From Flavobacteriia bacterium (GTDB lineage: Bacteria > Bacteroidota > Bacteroidia > Flavobacteriales_D > Crocinitomicaceae), in contig RFQF01000088.1 of the NCBI GenBank assembly GCA_009925805.1, forward strand, positions 1-8,101: DNA of 8,101 nucleotides, in the 5' to 3' direction. The first letter of the stretch is position 1, and each line of letters starts with the position of its first letter. A program made the position numbers and the translations under genes. Positions 6,534-8,101 of the stretch are shown here, piece by piece. The notes under the pieces were generated by a model. That model searched no databases. It saw nothing but the letters and a program-made list of their open reading frames with translations, and was not told the origin of the DNA.

Positions 6534-8101
6534 ATGACCCTTACCGAACTCTCCATCAAACGCCCCTCGTTCATCATTGTCGTATTTACTATTTTGATTG
6601 GCGGTGGATTTCTGTGCTACAAGCAACTGAGCTACGAACTTATGCCGGATTTCTCTCCTCCTGTTCTCACCGTAACAACCACGTATCCCGGGGCTTCGCC
6701 GGCTACCGTAGAATCGCAAGTTTCAAAACCTTTAGAAGACGGCCTCAGCGGGATAGAAAATCTTTCCGAAGTAACCACCTTCTCGCTCGAAAACGCCTCC
6801 ATTGTGTTGTTAGAATTCAAAGACGGGGTAGACATCAACTTGGCCCTTCAAGAAGTACAACGAAAAATCAATACGATCGAAGCTACCTTGCCCGATAATA
6901 GCAGCCGACCCACGCTTGCCAAAATTGAACCCAATGCAACCCCGGTACTTCAGGTTATTGCTACAGCCAATCAAGTTACGGGCAAGGAGTTTATGACCTT
7001 AATGGACGACCAAATTCTCCCGCAAATCAAACAAGTTCCAGGAGTGGCTGAAGTTCAAGTAATTGGTGGTGAAAAACGTGAAATCCGCGTGAACGTCGAT
7101 AAAGACAAGCTGAAAGCTTACGGGTTATCCTTATCCAATGTAAACCAGGTTTTGGCGGCTTCCAACGTAGAATTCCCCACAGGCAAAGTTAAAAGCACCT
7201 CCGAACAAATGACCGTTCGATTGTCCGGGAAATTTCAATCAGTAGAAGACATTAATAGCTTAATTCTTTTTTCGAATGGCAATTCCACCGTTCGGCTCGA
7301 AGACGTTGCAGAAGTCAGCGATGGTAATACCGACCAACTGTCCTTGTGCCGTTTGAACGGTCAAGAGGGAATTGGCTTGCGCATCAAAAAACAAAGCGAT
7401 GCCAATGCCGTGACCATGTCCGAACTGACGCGCAAACGATTGGAGGAGCTGCAGGAAAAATACAAAGACCTTGGGGTAAAATTCACGGTCGCCACGGATA
7501 CTTCTACCGTTACCATGGAATCCGTGAATGCCGTACTTCACGACTTGCAACTGGCCATTTTCTTAGTCGCTTTGGTGATGCTCTTATTCCTTCATACATT
7601 AAGAAATGCCTTAATTGTACTCATCGCGATTCCTGCATCGCTCGTGAGCACCTTCATTGCCATGTACGCGCTTGGCTATACGCTCAACCTCATGACGTTA
7701 CTGGCCATGTCCTTGGTTATTGGAATTTTAGTGGATGATTCGATTGTGGTCCTCGAGAATATTTACCGGCACCTGCAAATGGGGAAAAATCGACGCCAAG
7801 CCGCCCTCGATGGACGGAACGAAATTGGATTTACTGCCTTGGCCATCACCCTAGTGGACGTGGTTGTGTTTTCTCCCGTAGTATTTATTAGCGGCGTAAT
7901 TTCAGATATTTTGGAGCAATTCTCCATTGTAGTCGTTATTTCCACCTTGATGTCGCTTTTTGTTTGCTTCACGCTTACTCCTTGGCTTGCCTCGCGTATG
8001 GCAAAAGAGGTGAATTTGGAAGAGAAAAAAGGAATCTTTTATCGCTTCTTGCATTGGGTTGAACGTCAACAAACCAAGTTTACTGAAGCTTACGTGTCCC
8101 T
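6534..8101 (+). CDS. RND multidrug efflux pump, inner-membrane subunit (3' truncated by window edge)
   Basis: The ATG at 6534 lies 1 nt after the adaptor stop. The frame is open to the window end (522 full codons, no stop). Full-length AcrB/HAE-type pumps have about 1030-1060 residues, so about half is seen. MTLTELSIKRPSF opens the family, with membrane segment 1 at about 12-29. A periplasmic porter region follows (YPGASPATVE, then PGVAEVQVIGG) up to about 335. Membrane segments 2-6 lie at about 338-357, 359-382, 385-405, 433-455 and 463-485. Segment 4 carries the proton-relay pair Asp401-Asp402 in GILVDDSIVVLEN (397-409), matching the RND motif GxxxDxxxxxxEN. Using the proton gradient, the pump would export drugs, dyes, detergents or lipids through the adaptor and TolC partner. 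No frameshift was found. Heavy-metal-type RND is less likely, but the substrate class is uncertain. Confidence 0.95.
   Translation, partial: MTLTELSIKRPSFIIVVFTILIGGGFLCYKQLSYELMPDFSPPVLTVTTTYPGASPATVESQVSKPLEDGLSGIENLSEVTTFSLENASIVLLEFKDGVDINLALQEVQRKINTIEATLPDNSSRPTLAKIEPNATPVLQVIATANQVTGKEFMTLMDDQILPQIKQVPGVAEVQVIGGEKREIRVNVDKDKLKAYGLSLSNVNQVLAASNVEFPTGKVKSTSEQMTVRLSGKFQSVEDINSLILFSNGNSTVRLEDVAEVSDGNTDQLSLCRLNGQEGIGLRIKKQSDANAVTMSELTRKRLEELQEKYKDLGVKFTVATDTSTVTMESVNAVLHDLQLAIFLVALVMLLFLHTLRNALIVLIAIPASLVSTFIAMYALGYTLNLMTLLAMSLVIGILVDDSIVVLENIYRHLQMGKNRRQAALDGRNEIGFTALAITLVDVVVFSPVVFISGVISDILEQFSIVVVISTLMSLFVCFTLTPWLASRMAKEVNLEEKKGIFYRFLHWVERQQTKFTEAYVS

Noticed and set aside
7346..7738. 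Open frame of 130 codons on the plus strand inside the pump gene
   Set aside because: It lies in another frame of the clearly coding RND gene, which shows family motifs throughout; the product is unlike any family and rich in His/Arg/Cys, typical of a shadow frame. The same holds for 6614-6898.

Overview
The window reads as a chromosomal segment of a member of the Bacteroidota, probably a flavobacterium-like lineage. Start codons have A/T-rich leaders without Shine-Dalgarno sequences, and the best promoter match is the Bacteroidota type (TAnnTTTG). Signal peptides end in '..AQ' or '..GQ'. The gene content fits too: BshC, a TetR-TolC-adaptor-RND efflux operon and a Bacteroidota-type outer-membrane barrel protein. 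No rRNA, tRNA, mobile element, prophage or CRISPR was found. Base composition looks even across the window, so nothing suggests recent transfer.

Layout. (1) 1-1200, plus strand: the 3' three quarters of bshC, the last enzyme of bacillithiol synthesis; its 5' end lies outside the window. (2) 1224-2072, minus strand: a convergent gene for a secreted, probable outer-membrane beta-barrel protein. (3) 2156-3693, plus strand: a tight three-gene run made of a CAP/SCP-family secreted protein, a 36-residue cysteine-containing lipoprotein and an SPFH/Band 7 membrane protein. The first two genes abut with no gap, the next gap is 2 nt, and the run ends in a strong intrinsic terminator at 3715-3737. (4) 3755-8101, plus strand: an RND multidrug-efflux operon in the order TetR regulator, TolC-like outer-membrane factor, HlyD-type adaptor, RND pump. 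The pump gene runs off the right edge. In front of the operon is a perfect 16-bp palindrome with a third half-site in direct orientation, which overlaps a Bacteroidota -7 box and is the likely autorepression operator.

How the genes work together. The efflux operon encodes all three layers of a tripartite pump plus its own repressor, with short gaps (8-nt overlap, 10 nt, 1 nt) that suggest translational coupling. The CAP-lipoprotein-SPFH run encodes three envelope proteins and looks like one transcript, but their joint function is not known.

The two points most worth a second look are the TolC-like protein and the small lipoprotein. The first appears to lack, in frame, roughly 65-85 residues of its first structural repeat (second beta-strand and most of the following helix). 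The second is a tiny gene that is easily missed, sitting exactly between a CAP protein and an SPFH protein. I see no clear sign of a wholly new biological system here; most of the window is recognisable.
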